In this document: positions 15,685 through 23,781 of the stretch, one piece after another | Numbering within the stretch: the stretch's first letter is position 1 | Layout of the letters: each line of letters opens with the position of its first letter | Source of the DNA: Clostridiales bacterium | Lineage (GTDB): Bacteria; Bacillota; Clostridia; Oscillospirales; QAMX01 | DNA length: 34,945 nt | NCBI GenBank assembly: GCA_016303065.1 | Contig: JAEDMJ010000021.1 | Span: 1-34,945, forward strand | Direction: 5' to 3' | Translations under genes and position numbers: made by a program | The notes under the pieces: generated by a model | Seen by the model: only the letters and a program-made list of their open reading frames with translations | Database searches by the model: none | Told to the model about the DNA's origin: nothing

Positions 15685-16784
15685 AGAGCGTCTCCCTCCT
15701 TATCAAGCCTGTTTCGGGAAGCTGCAATATGCGGTGCAGCTATTGCTTTTACCAGAACGGAGCCGGACACGAGCGCGGGAAAATGACCCGCGGTACGGCG
15801 GAGATGCTCGTAAAGCGCGTTTTTGAATATGCCGACGGGCCGGTGTCGTTTGCCTTTCAGGGGGGCGAGCCGACTCTGGCGGGCGTCGGATTTTACCGGG
15901 ACTTTTACGAAGCCGCCCGGCGGAGCAACACCCGCGGGCTCCCGGTGGAATGGAGCATTCAGACAAACGGGCTGGAGCTGGACGGGGAATTTGCCGCTTT
16001 TCTTGCGGAGAAGCGTTTTCTCGTGGGGCTTTCGCTGGACGGCCCCGCAGAGATCCACGACAGGCACAGGCGGGACGCAGCGGGAAAGGGGACCTTTGCC
16101 CGCGCGGCGTCCGCCGCGGAGCTTTTGAAAAAGTGCGGCGCCGATTTCAATATCCTTGCGGTCGTGACCCCGGAGCTGTGCCGGAAAACGGAAAAAGTCT
16201 GGAACGCGCTTGTCAAAAGGGGCTTTCCGTGCATACAGTTCATCCTGTGCCTTGAAAACGGCGAAGGCGAGAGCCGCGGGTGCGCTCCGGACGCGGAGGA
16301 GTATTACTCTTTTCTTCATACTGCGTTCAGGCTTTGGACCCGGGCGATACGGCGCGGCGAATATGTTTCGGTCAGAATGTTCGACAACATCGTCTCCGCG
16401 GCTCTGGGGAGGCCTCCGGAGCTGTGTTCGATGACGGGGAGATGCACAAACCAGCTTGTTATCGAGGCCGACGGAAGCGCATATCCGTGCGATTTCTATG
16501 TGGACGAGGAGTACCGGACGGGGAATATATGCACGGACGGTATTTCCGGGCTTCTGAACTCCGAGGCTGCGGCGAGGTTCACGGCGGAGCGGCCATCCGC
16601 TCCGGAGTGCCGCGGGTGCCGCTGGCGCGGAGTTTGCGGAGGGGGATGCCGCCGGGAATTTGATATGTCAGGCAAGACCGCTTACTGCGGAGCGGTAAAG
16701 CGCTTTTTGGATGAGTCGGAAGGCGAGATAATGGAAATTGCCGGTATGGCGGCCTCCGGGAGCATCCGATCCCGATGCCTGTGA
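15681..16784 (+). CDS. Radical SAM/SPASM enzyme of the anaerobic sulfatase-maturating (anSME) family
   Basis: The 367-residue protein has the radical SAM cluster motif C15-x3-C19-x2-C22 (CNMRCSYC), the SAM-binding FQGGEPT (59-65) and QTNG. A SPASM domain carries two further clusters: C249-x5-C255-x14-C270 and C310-x2-C313-x5-C319-x3-C323, then C336. This spacing and D271 directly after C270 (YPCDFY) match anSMEs, which oxidise a Cys or Ser of a sulfatase to formylglycine; D271 corresponds to the proposed catalytic Asp. No sulfatase is in this window, so the target may be elsewhere or may not be a sulfatase. The start is GTG at 15681, overlapping the phosphoesterase stop by four bases. Confidence 0.88.
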   Translation: MKSVSLLIKPVSGSCNMRCSYCFYQNGAGHERGKMTRGTAEMLVKRVFEYADGPVSFAFQGGEPTLAGVGFYRDFYEAARRSNTRGLPVEWSIQTNGLELDGEFAAFLAEKRFLVGLSLDGPAEIHDRHRRDAAGKGTFARAASAAELLKKCGADFNILAVVTPELCRKTEKVWNALVKRGFPCIQFILCLENGEGESRGCAPDAEEYYSFLHTAFRLWTRAIRRGEYVSVRMFDNIVSAALGRPPELCSMTGRCTNQLVIEADGSAYPCDFYVDEEYRTGNICTDGISGLLNSEAAARFTAERPSAPECRGCRWRGVCGGGCRREFDMSGKTAYCGAVKRFLDESEGEIMEIAGMAASGSIRSRCL

Positions 16785-16793
16785 CGGGGCGGC

Positions 16794-16822
16794 TTGACAT
16801 AAATTGGCGGATAGGATATAAT
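16794..16822 (+). promoter_or_regulatory. Perfect consensus sigma-A promoter of marR
   Basis: TTGACA (16794-16799) and TATAAT (16817-16822) with a 17-bp spacer, matching the consensus at all 12 positions, 78 bases before the MarR start. A promoter this strong beside a repressor gene suggests autoregulation. Confidence 0.92.
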
Positions 16823-16900
16823 TAGTTTGAAAAATAACGAATTGCCGGGGAAAAAGTGCCGGCAGAAGATTTATTTTGAGGGACAGGTGCGTTTAAATAT

Positions 16901-17350
16901 ATGAAAACAACCAATGCAGATGCGCGGGCTGAAAAAACGGCGTACATGCTCTTTGGAGAGTTGTCGCGCATCGTTATGAAACGCTTCCGGGCGGACAGGG
17001 ACAGTATGGGCATGAAAGAGGGGTACCGCCACATTATGTACCACCTTTCCCACGGGGACGACGGTGCGGCGCAGCAGGTCATTGTCTCCCACACTCATCT
17101 GAGCGCGCCGACGGTCAGCGTTTCGCTGGGACGGATGGAGCGGGAGGGAATTGTCCGCAGAGTGACGGACGAAAACGACCAGAGATCCGTGCACGTGTTC
17201 CTTACGGAGAAGGGCTGGGAGATGGAGCGGGCCAGACGCAAGAGTATGTGCGACGTGGAACGTGAGTTTTACTCCAATATCACCGAAGAGGAACAGGAAC
17301 AGCTCAGAGCAATACTAAAAAAAATCAGGGACGGTTTTGCCGGAGTCTGA
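16901..17350 (+). CDS. MarR-family transcriptional regulator
   Basis: A 149-residue winged-helix protein. The N-terminal helices (AEKTAYMLFGELSRIVMKRF) and C-terminal helices form the dimer. The recognition region LSAPTVSVSLGRMEREGIVRR (residues 67-87) and the wing DENDQRSVHVFLTEKG (91-106, with the family D-x-R-S/D-x-R-R pattern) are clear. MarR proteins are usually ligand- or redox-responsive repressors of neighbouring genes. Here the only co-directional neighbour is a lipoprotein 47 bases downstream. The effector is unknown. Confidence 0.92.
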   Translation: MKTTNADARAEKTAYMLFGELSRIVMKRFRADRDSMGMKEGYRHIMYHLSHGDDGAAQQVIVSHTHLSAPTVSVSLGRMEREGIVRRVTDENDQRSVHVFLTEKGWEMERARRKSMCDVEREFYSNITEEEQEQLRAILKKIRDGFAGV

Positions 17351-17397
17351 GAGCATTTTCGGAGGGGACGGAAAACGGAGAAAGGGTGTGCTTTGCC

Positions 17398-18915
17398 ATG
17401 CGTTTGAAAACAGCGGGACGTTTGATCTGCGCTTTGCTTTGTCTTTGCATTCTTGCGGGATGCGGAGCGGAAAAAGAAGAAAGCTCCGAAACATCTTCTG
17501 CGTACACCTCGGTCCAGCTGTCTTCGGACGACCGGGAGCCGGGAAAAACCTCCGTCTATTCGCGTTCCACGGAGCTCTATGCGGACGGCGATACGATCAT
17601 TTATGCGGATCCGATCGATGACCGGATCAAGATACTCGACAAGCAGTCCGGCTCCGGGAGAACGCTTTTTGAAAACCGGATTATCGGAGAATTCATCGTC
17701 GAAAACGGCGTGGTCTGGTTCGGGGACGCGGAAAGCGGAAAGCTTTCGGCGGGAAACATGGAAACCGGGGAAGTGACCGCTTATTATATGCTGCCTTTTG
17801 GGAGCGGGGTCAAAATCGGAAGCGAGTTTTACTTCGTCGACGGGAAAAGCTACGGCCAGGAGACGGCGCTTTACCGGTATGACATCGACCGGGGGATCTG
17901 GGAGACCCGGGTCCTTTCGGGAAACAGCCGCACGCCGAACAGGGAGACGGTGGCGTTTGGAAAGTCGGAGCTGTGGTACATATCAAAACAGAACGGTTCC
18001 GTCTCGGTTTACGCCCTGACTTACGGGGTATGGGACAGCAGAAAGCTGTACGAGGCCTCCGCCGGAAACGCCGTCGCGGAACTTGTCGTCTGCGGGGACG
18101 AGCTCTTTTTCTCGGATACCTCCGGAACGGTGTACTCGGCAAAGAGCGGAGAGAGCAAGGCGTCGGTCTATTTGACCGGAGGCGTCAGGGTTCTTGGAAA
18201 AACCTCCGAAGGCGTGCTTTTCCAGAAAAACTGGGGCTATGCCAAAAAGCTTTATCTCGGAAATTCCGACGGAGTCGTTGCCGACGTTGAAGGCGGGCTC
18301 GCGGTCTCGACCTACGAGTCGCGGACCCTTCTCCGCCGCGCCTCCGACGGGAAAGAGCGCCTCGTCATGGTGAAATATCCGGAGGACACGGAGACTTTCT
18401 CTCTCGAATGCAGCGTTTACGACTTCGTGGGAACAGAGAGATACACGCTCGCGTTCATATGCGACAGCAGCTATCTGTATCTGTTTGACATGAAAACGGG
18501 AAAGGTGTATTACTTTGACTCCGAAAAAATAACACATACGGAGGTTCAAATTGAGGAATACTTGAACGGCGGCGGCGCGCTGATATGTCCGTCGGAGGAA
18601 AGCCTTTCCCAGGCGGCGCCGGCACAGGTCGCGGCGGTCTTCGCCGCGGCGCTCACGCGCGGAGACAGGTATACAGTGGAGCTTCTTCTTGCAGACGGAG
18701 CGGAGCTTGCGCCGTTGGACGGCTTCACACTAAAAGCCTGCCGGGTTTCTTCGGGAACGGAAGGCGACGGATTCTTTGACTTTACCCTTGCATACGAATT
18801 TTGGACGGAAAACGACGCGTTCGTTCTGGAGGGAATGCCGGAGTTTATAAGAGCCGGAAAGCTTAGATTGGTCTTATCGGACGGAGTTTGGCGGGTTGAC
18901 ACGCTTATTTCGTGA
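17398..18915 (+). CDS. Lipoprotein with repeated beta-type modules, possibly DUF5050-like propeller
   Basis: The signal peptide is lipoprotein type: basic MRLKTAGRLI, a hydrophobic core, then the lipobox ILAGC with lipidated C22, followed by an acidic Ser/Glu-rich linker. The mature protein, about 480 residues, is made of repeating short beta modules (YADGDTIIYAD, ENGVVWFGD, GDELFFSDTSG, DSSYLYLFD). This is the look of a DUF5050-type beta-propeller, but I cannot confirm the domain. A C-terminal 90-residue segment (VFAAALTRGDRYTVELLL to WRVDTLIS) resembles a small NTF2-like or DUF4829-like tail. The ATG at 17398 is chosen over GTG at 17386 because AAAGGG lies at a good distance. It probably shares the marR transcript. 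Confidence 0.75.
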   Translation: MRLKTAGRLICALLCLCILAGCGAEKEESSETSSAYTSVQLSSDDREPGKTSVYSRSTELYADGDTIIYADPIDDRIKILDKQSGSGRTLFENRIIGEFIVENGVVWFGDAESGKLSAGNMETGEVTAYYMLPFGSGVKIGSEFYFVDGKSYGQETALYRYDIDRGIWETRVLSGNSRTPNRETVAFGKSELWYISKQNGSVSVYALTYGVWDSRKLYEASAGNAVAELVVCGDELFFSDTSGTVYSAKSGESKASVYLTGGVRVLGKTSEGVLFQKNWGYAKKLYLGNSDGVVADVEGGLAVSTYESRTLLRRASDGKERLVMVKYPEDTETFSLECSVYDFVGTERYTLAFICDSSYLYLFDMKTGKVYYFDSEKITHTEVQIEEYLNGGGALICPSEESLSQAAPAQVAAVFAAALTRGDRYTVELLLADGAELAPLDGFTLKACRVSSGTEGDGFFDFTLAYEFWTENDAFVLEGMPEFIRAGKLRLVLSDGVWRVDTLIS

Positions 18916-18942
18916 AAAGAGGAAAAAATTCGGGAATAATAC

Positions 18943-18971
18943 TTGCAAACGTGAACGGCTTGTGTTATAAT
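18943..18971 (+). promoter_or_regulatory. Sigma-A promoter of the rimP-nusA-infB operon
   Basis: TTGCAA (18943-18948) and a perfect TATAAT (18966-18971) are spaced by 17 bp, about 85 bases before the rimP start. Confidence 0.85.
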
Positions 18972-18995
18972 TCTGTTGTATGAGGTTGTTGTTAG

Positions 18996-19020
18996 TATGG
19001 AGCGGGTTTCCCGCTCCATA
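18996..19020 (+). promoter_or_regulatory. Leader hairpin upstream of rimP
   Basis: A perfect 11-bp stem (TATGGAGCGGG with CCCGCTCCATA) and a 3-base loop lie within the first 40 bases of the predicted transcript. TTCTTGAATATTGTG follows, without a clean T-run. NusA is known to autoregulate its operon in other bacteria, so a pause or attenuation role is possible but inferred. Confidence 0.6.
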
Positions 19021-19054
19021 TTCTTGAATATTGTGTTTTCGGAGGTCACCTGAT

Positions 19055-19537
19055 TTGACGTCAAAAGAGATATGTGAACTCGTTTGGGGCTGCGCCGAGG
19101 AATACGCTGCGGAGGCGGGCTGTTCGGTGTGGGACGTCCGGTTCTTCAAAGAGGGCGGAGACTGGTGTCTCAAGGTCACTCTTGACACCGACCCTCCCGG
19201 AAATGTTGACATCGATATGTGCGAACAGGTCAACCGTGCGCTGGACAAAAAACTTGACGAGCTTGACCCAATTGAACAGAGCTACTATCTCGAGGTCAGC
19301 TCGCCGGGGATCGACCGTGAGCTTTACCGCCCCTCCGATTATGACAGGTTTACCGGAAGCACCGTTGACGTGAAGCTTTACAAACGCTCCGAAGACGGCG
19401 CAAAAAGCTTTACCGCTGTGCTTGTGCGCCGCGACGGGGACGACGTCGTCTTTGACAGGGACGGGACGGAGCTTTCCGTTCCGATGTCGGCGATTGCTCG
19501 CTGCAACATACACTTTGAGTTCAATGATTATAATTAA
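19055..19537 (+). CDS. rimP: Ribosome maturation factor RimP
   Basis: Needed for 30S subunit maturation. The start is the TTG at 19055, eight bases after GGAGGT; an upstream TTG at 19031 would place that ribosome site inside the gene. The resulting 160 residues fit the family. The conserved NTD segment DIDMCEQVNRALDKKLDE then YYLEVSSPGIDRELYRPSDYDRF (the LEVSSPG signature) is followed by an Sm-like C-terminal barrel ending with the processing residues AIARCNIHFEF. It is the first gene of the operon, with nusA 15 bases after. Confidence 0.95.
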   Translation: MTSKEICELVWGCAEEYAAEAGCSVWDVRFFKEGGDWCLKVTLDTDPPGNVDIDMCEQVNRALDKKLDELDPIEQSYYLEVSSPGIDRELYRPSDYDRFTGSTVDVKLYKRSEDGAKSFTAVLVRRDGDDVVFDRDGTELSVPMSAIARCNIHFEFNDYN

Positions 19538-19552
19538 GGGATGGGAATCTGA

Positions 19553-20635
19553 ATGAACGAGGAATTCAACCAGGCTTTGGAAGATCTGGAAAGAGAGCGC
19601 GGTATTCCGAAGGATTACATGCTTGAAAAAATCCGACAGGCGCTTACTGCGGCCTATCACCGGGAAAATCCGACGGCAGGCGACAATGTTGAGTTTGCCA
19701 TGGATCCGAATACGGCTGTGATGAATATGTATGCCGTGAAAACTGCGGTGGAGGACGTTGTTGATCCGACCGCGGAGATAAAGGTTGACCTGGCGCGGAG
19801 TATACCGGGATATTCAAAGTGTATGCCCGGAGACGTGGTCAAGGTCAGGCTTGAGACGAAAAAGTTCGGACGCATTGCGGCTCAGACCGCAAAGCAGGTC
19901 ATAATTCAGGGTATCCGTGAATCCGAGCGCGGAGCGATGTACCGTGAGTTCGCTTCCAAGGAGCAGGAAATCCTGAATACACAGGTTTACAAGATCGACC
20001 GGAAGTCCGGCGCGGTCGTGCTCACGATGGCGGGAAAGAACGAAGAACAGACGCTTCTTTTGACCCCTGCGGAGCAGATCAAAAACGAGGTGTACACTGA
20101 AGGACAGCACCTCAAGGTCTATCTTGTCGGCGTTATGAAGGGTGTTTCCGGCGGGTCAAAGGGGGCAAAGGGCCCGCAGCTTCAGATCTCGCGCACCCAT
20201 CCGGGTTTTGTCAGAAAGCTCTTTGAAAGCGAAGTGCCGGAAGTATACGACGGGGTTGTGGAGATCGTCTCGGTTGCCCGCGAAGCGGGATCGCGCACAA
20301 AGATCGCGGTTCGCTCCAACGATCCGGCGGTCGAGCCGGTGGGCGCCTGCGTCGGCCCCAAGGGCGCCCGCGTCAACAATGTTGTTGAGGAGCTCTCCGG
20401 AGAGAAAATTGACATAATCAAGTATTCGGAGGATCCGGTGGAATTTGTCTCTGCCGCGCTTGCTCCGGCAACAGTCGTCAGCGCGGAGATGAGCGAGGAC
20501 GAAAAGCTCTGTGAGATAGTCGTTCCGGACGATCAGCTTTCCCTTGCCATCGGCAGAGAAGGTCAGAACGCCAGACTTGCCGCAAAGCTTACGGGATATA
20601 AGATCGACATCAAGGCGCGTTCATCGGTCAAATAG
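19553..20635 (+). CDS. nusA: Transcription termination/antitermination factor NusA
   Basis: Binds RNA polymerase and modulates pausing, termination and antitermination. The 360 residues correspond to the Firmicutes form without the C-terminal acidic repeats of E. coli. An N-terminal RNAP-binding domain (EFNQALEDLERERGIPKD to about 125) precedes an S1 domain. Two KH domains follow, with GPKGARVNNVVEEL in KH1 and IVVPDDQLSLAIGREGQNARLAAKLTG in KH2. Second in the rimP operon; no anomaly seen. Confidence 0.98.
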   Translation: MNEEFNQALEDLERERGIPKDYMLEKIRQALTAAYHRENPTAGDNVEFAMDPNTAVMNMYAVKTAVEDVVDPTAEIKVDLARSIPGYSKCMPGDVVKVRLETKKFGRIAAQTAKQVIIQGIRESERGAMYREFASKEQEILNTQVYKIDRKSGAVVLTMAGKNEEQTLLLTPAEQIKNEVYTEGQHLKVYLVGVMKGVSGGSKGAKGPQLQISRTHPGFVRKLFESEVPEVYDGVVEIVSVAREAGSRTKIAVRSNDPAVEPVGACVGPKGARVNNVVEELSGEKIDIIKYSEDPVEFVSAALAPATVVSAEMSEDEKLCEIVVPDDQLSLAIGREGQNARLAAKLTGYKIDIKARSSVK

Positions 20636-20669
20636 CCCATCCGAATTTTTTTAGGAAACGGAGCCGTTT

Positions 20670-20960
20670 ATGGCGCAACAGAAAAAAATACCCAAAAGAA
20701 TGTGTGTCGGCTGTCGGGAGATGAAGCCGAAAAGAGATCTTGTGCGGATTGTCGCCGCCCTTCCGGACGCCGGAGGGGGAGTTTGTGTTGATCTGAAAGG
20801 AAAGCAGAACGGACGCGGAGCATATGTCTGCCGCAATGCGGATTGCCTTGAAAAAGCGAAAAAGACAAAGGCTTTGGCGCGAGCTCTTGAGCGAGAGATT
20901 CCCGACAGTGTGTACGCTGCGCTTGCGGCTGAGATGAGCTTTGGAGGTGGACAGATATGA
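20670..20960 (+). CDS. ylxR: YlxR (RnpM) RNA-binding protein
   Basis: A 96-residue DUF448 protein with the family pattern PKRMCVGCREMKPKRDLVRI (residues 8-27) and GRGAYVCRNADCLEKA. In B. subtilis YlxR has been reported to modulate RNase P, hence the name RnpM. It sits between nusA and infB as in other Firmicutes and overlaps infB by four bases (ATGA). The L7Ae-like ylxQ gene usually found between ylxR and infB is missing. Confidence 0.93.
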   Translation: MAQQKKIPKRMCVGCREMKPKRDLVRIVAALPDAGGGVCVDLKGKQNGRGAYVCRNADCLEKAKKTKALARALEREIPDSVYAALAAEMSFGGGQI

Positions 20961-23380
20961 GTACATTGGTTAAGATAAGAATTAGTGATATAGCGAAGGA
21001 TTTCGGTGTGTCCAACAAGGTCATAATGGGCATTCTTACAGAACACAACCTTCCCCCCAAAAGTCCGGCGAAGGTTCTTGATTCCAACGAGCTGAACATC
21101 CTGTTCAATGCCCTGACGGCAAAGCACCAGGTTTCCGATCTGGAAGCGGCGCTTAGAAAAACCGCCGCCGCCGAAACGGCACAGGTCACGCCGAAAGAAA
21201 AAGCGGTCGAATCCGCCGAAAAAGTCCCGGCAAAGCAGGAGGAACGGTCCGCGCGCGAAGCGGGTCAGCCGAAGCCTGCGAACAATCAGTCCCAGGGCGA
21301 CCGCAGGCCACAGCCCAACACGGGAGCGGCGCAGCGTCCCGCGCCCCAGGCACAGCAGCCTGCGCCACAGAACCAAACTTCCCAGCAGCAGACAAGACCC
21401 CAGCAGAGAAAGCCGGAGCGCAGATATGTCGACACCAGGGGCTCAAGCGTCGATATGTCAAAATACGACGAAAAGCTTGACAGACTTGCCGGGGACAAGG
21501 AGGTCAATTCCGGCGAGCGCGGAAAGCAGAAGATAAAGAAATCTCCGGACAGGAAGCCGCAGAATTTCGGAACGAAGCGTCGGGCGGAAGAGCAGGAAAA
21601 GATGCGCCGCCTTCAGCGCGAAGTTCAGAAAAAAGCTCCGATAAAGGTCAGCATTCCCGACGAGATCGCCGTGGGCGAGCTTGCGTCGAGGCTGAAAAAA
21701 ACCGGTTCTGAGGTCGTCAAAGTCCTTATGAAGATGGGCGTTATGGCATCCGTCAGCGAGATAATCGATTTTGACACGGCGAGCCTTGTCGCCATGGAGT
21801 TCGGTGCGAAAATCGAGCGCGAAATCCATCTCACGATTGAAGAGCAGCTCTTTGACGAGAGTGAAGACGCCGAAGAAAACCTCCAGCTCAGGACTCCGGT
21901 CGTCGTGGTCATGGGCCATGTTGACCACGGAAAGACATCCCTCCTTGACGCGGTCAGAAAGACAAGCGTCGCAGCGGGAGAGGCCGGAGGTATTACACAG
22001 CACATCGGCGCTTACCAGGTCGACGTGGGCGGAAGAATGATCACCTTCCTCGACACTCCCGGACACGCGGCGTTCACATCCATGCGCGCCCGCGGAGCGT
22101 CCGTTACCGACGTTGCGATACTCGTTGTCGCCGCGGACGACGGCATAATGCCCCAGACCATTGAAGCGATAAACCACGCAAAAGCCGCGAACGTTCCGAT
22201 AATCGTCGCCGTCAACAAGTGCGACAAGCACACCGCAAATCCGGACCATGTAATCCAGCAGCTTATGGAATACGATCTCATTCCGGAGGAGTTCGGAGGA
22301 GACACGGTCGTTGCAAAGATATCCGCCCTTACGGGTCAGGGAATTCCGGAGCTTTTGGAGATGGTTCTTCTCGTTTCCGACATGAGGGAGCTGAAAGCCA
22401 ATCCCGACAGATCCGCTCTGGGCACGGTCATTGAAGCAAAGCTTGACAAAAACCGCGGTCCTGTCGCGACGCTCCTTGTACAGAACGGGACTCTGAAGAC
22501 CGGCGATCTTATCATTGCCGGAAAAGCGATCGGCCACATCAGAGCCATGGCAAATGACAAGGGCATGAAGATCACCTCCGCCGGGCCCTCCGTGCCGGTC
22601 GAGGTCATCGGCCTTGACGAGACTCCGGGCGCCGGAGAGAAATTCCACGTCATCAAGGACGAAAGAATGGCCCGCGAGCTTGTGGAGCAGCGCAGACAGG
22701 CAGAACGCGATGCGAACACAAGCGCGGCTCAGTCGATGACTCTTGCCGACCTGTTCACGCACCTTAAAGAGGGCAGCCTTAAAGAGTTGAACATCGTTCT
22801 CAAAGCGGATGTTCAGGGCTCCGTTGAGGCGATCAAAAAGTCCCTTGAAGAGCTTTCCAACGAAGAGGTCCGCGTCAAGGTCATACACGGCGGCGTCGGT
22901 GCAGTCAATGAAAACGACATTATGCTGGCAAGCGCTTCCAACGCCATCGTCATCGGCTTTAACGTTCGCCCGGACATCAACACAAGAAACTCTGCGGAGC
23001 AGAAAGGTATCGACATCCGCCTGCACCGCGTCATATACGAGTGTATCGACGAGGTCAAGTCGGCAATCAAGGGCATGCTTGCGCCGAAGTTTAAGGAAGA
23101 CCTTCTCGGCACTGCGGAAGTCCGCCAGGTTTTCAAGGTTACAGGCGTCGGAGCAATCGCCGGCTGCATGGTCAAGGACGGAAAAGTTCAGCGCTCTGCA
23201 AAGGTTCGAATCGTCCGGGACGGCGTTGTCATCCACGAGGGCGAAATTTCAAGTCTTCGCAGATTCAAGGACGACGTCAGGGAAGTTGCCACAGGGTTTG
23301 AATGCGGCATCGGAATTGACCGCTATACCGACGTCAAAGTCGGAGATATCATCGAAAACTTCGTTATGGTTCAGATCTGA
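20957..23380 (+). CDS. infB: Translation initiation factor IF-2
   Basis: GTPase that places initiator tRNA on the 30S subunit and promotes subunit joining. The 807 residues begin with an IF2 N-terminal helix domain (RISDIAKDFGVSNKVIMGIL). Next comes a long Gln/Pro/Arg/Lys-rich linker (about 75-225) and a second IF2N-type segment (IPDEIAVGELASRLKK). The G domain has GHVDHGKT (319-326), DTPGH (366-370) and NKCD (420-423), followed by domains II to IV. The start ATG at 20957 follows GGAGG and overlaps ylxR. The linker is low in complexity, as is normal for the family. Confidence 0.98.
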   Translation: MSTLVKIRISDIAKDFGVSNKVIMGILTEHNLPPKSPAKVLDSNELNILFNALTAKHQVSDLEAALRKTAAAETAQVTPKEKAVESAEKVPAKQEERSAREAGQPKPANNQSQGDRRPQPNTGAAQRPAPQAQQPAPQNQTSQQQTRPQQRKPERRYVDTRGSSVDMSKYDEKLDRLAGDKEVNSGERGKQKIKKSPDRKPQNFGTKRRAEEQEKMRRLQREVQKKAPIKVSIPDEIAVGELASRLKKTGSEVVKVLMKMGVMASVSEIIDFDTASLVAMEFGAKIEREIHLTIEEQLFDESEDAEENLQLRTPVVVVMGHVDHGKTSLLDAVRKTSVAAGEAGGITQHIGAYQVDVGGRMITFLDTPGHAAFTSMRARGASVTDVAILVVAADDGIMPQTIEAINHAKAANVPIIVAVNKCDKHTANPDHVIQQLMEYDLIPEEFGGDTVVAKISALTGQGIPELLEMVLLVSDMRELKANPDRSALGTVIEAKLDKNRGPVATLLVQNGTLKTGDLIIAGKAIGHIRAMANDKGMKITSAGPSVPVEVIGLDETPGAGEKFHVIKDERMARELVEQRRQAERDANTSAAQSMTLADLFTHLKEGSLKELNIVLKADVQGSVEAIKKSLEELSNEEVRVKVIHGGVGAVNENDIMLASASNAIVIGFNVRPDINTRNSAEQKGIDIRLHRVIYECIDEVKSAIKGMLAPKFKEDLLGTAEVRQVFKVTGVGAIAGCMVKDGKVQRSAKVRIVRDGVVIHEGEISSLRRFKDDVREVATGFECGIGIDRYTDVKVGDIIENFVMVQI

Positions 23381-23403
23381 GAAAGCAAACGGAGAAAAGA
23401 TTT

Positions 23404-23781
23404 ATGGCAGGATACAGATCCGAAAGACTCGGAGACGAGATCATGTCCCAGATCGCGGACATACTTCGAAGCGTCAAGGATCCGAGGCTTCAGGGGATTA
23501 TCAGCATAACAAGAGTCGAGGTCACCGCCGACACGAAATACGCAAAGGTATTCGTGTCGGCTCTTGGCGACGAGGAAAGACTTTCCGAGGTCATGAAGGG
23601 CTTCAGGTCCTGCGCCGGATATATCCGGCGCGAGCTTGCAAGGCGGCTTCAGCTGCGCCATACGCCGGAACTCAGCTTTGTGCCGGACGCGGGACTTATA
23701 CGCGGACGGCGGACTCTTGACATTATGAACGAAATGAAGGAGAATTCTGGCGAAGATGGTGCTGGATCGGATAAAGAATGA
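23404..23781 (+). CDS. rbfA: 30S ribosome-binding factor RbfA
   Basis: A small KH-fold protein that assists late 30S maturation around helix 1 of 16S rRNA and cold adaptation. The 125 residues include the family start YRSERLGDEIMSQIADIL, DPRLQGIISITRVEVTADTKYAKVFVS and the end LRHTPELSFVPDAG. The start ATG at 23404 is 23 bases after infB. The 3' end overlaps the next gene by 26 bases, which suggests translational coupling. Confidence 0.96.
   Translation: MAGYRSERLGDEIMSQIADILRSVKDPRLQGIISITRVEVTADTKYAKVFVSALGDEERLSEVMKGFRSCAGYIRRELARRLQLRHTPELSFVPDAGLIRGRRTLDIMNEMKENSGEDGAGSDKE

Noticed and set aside
21458..23236. A 592-codon open frame antisense to infB
   Set aside because: IF-2 motifs on the + strand are complete; the antisense frame has no family features.
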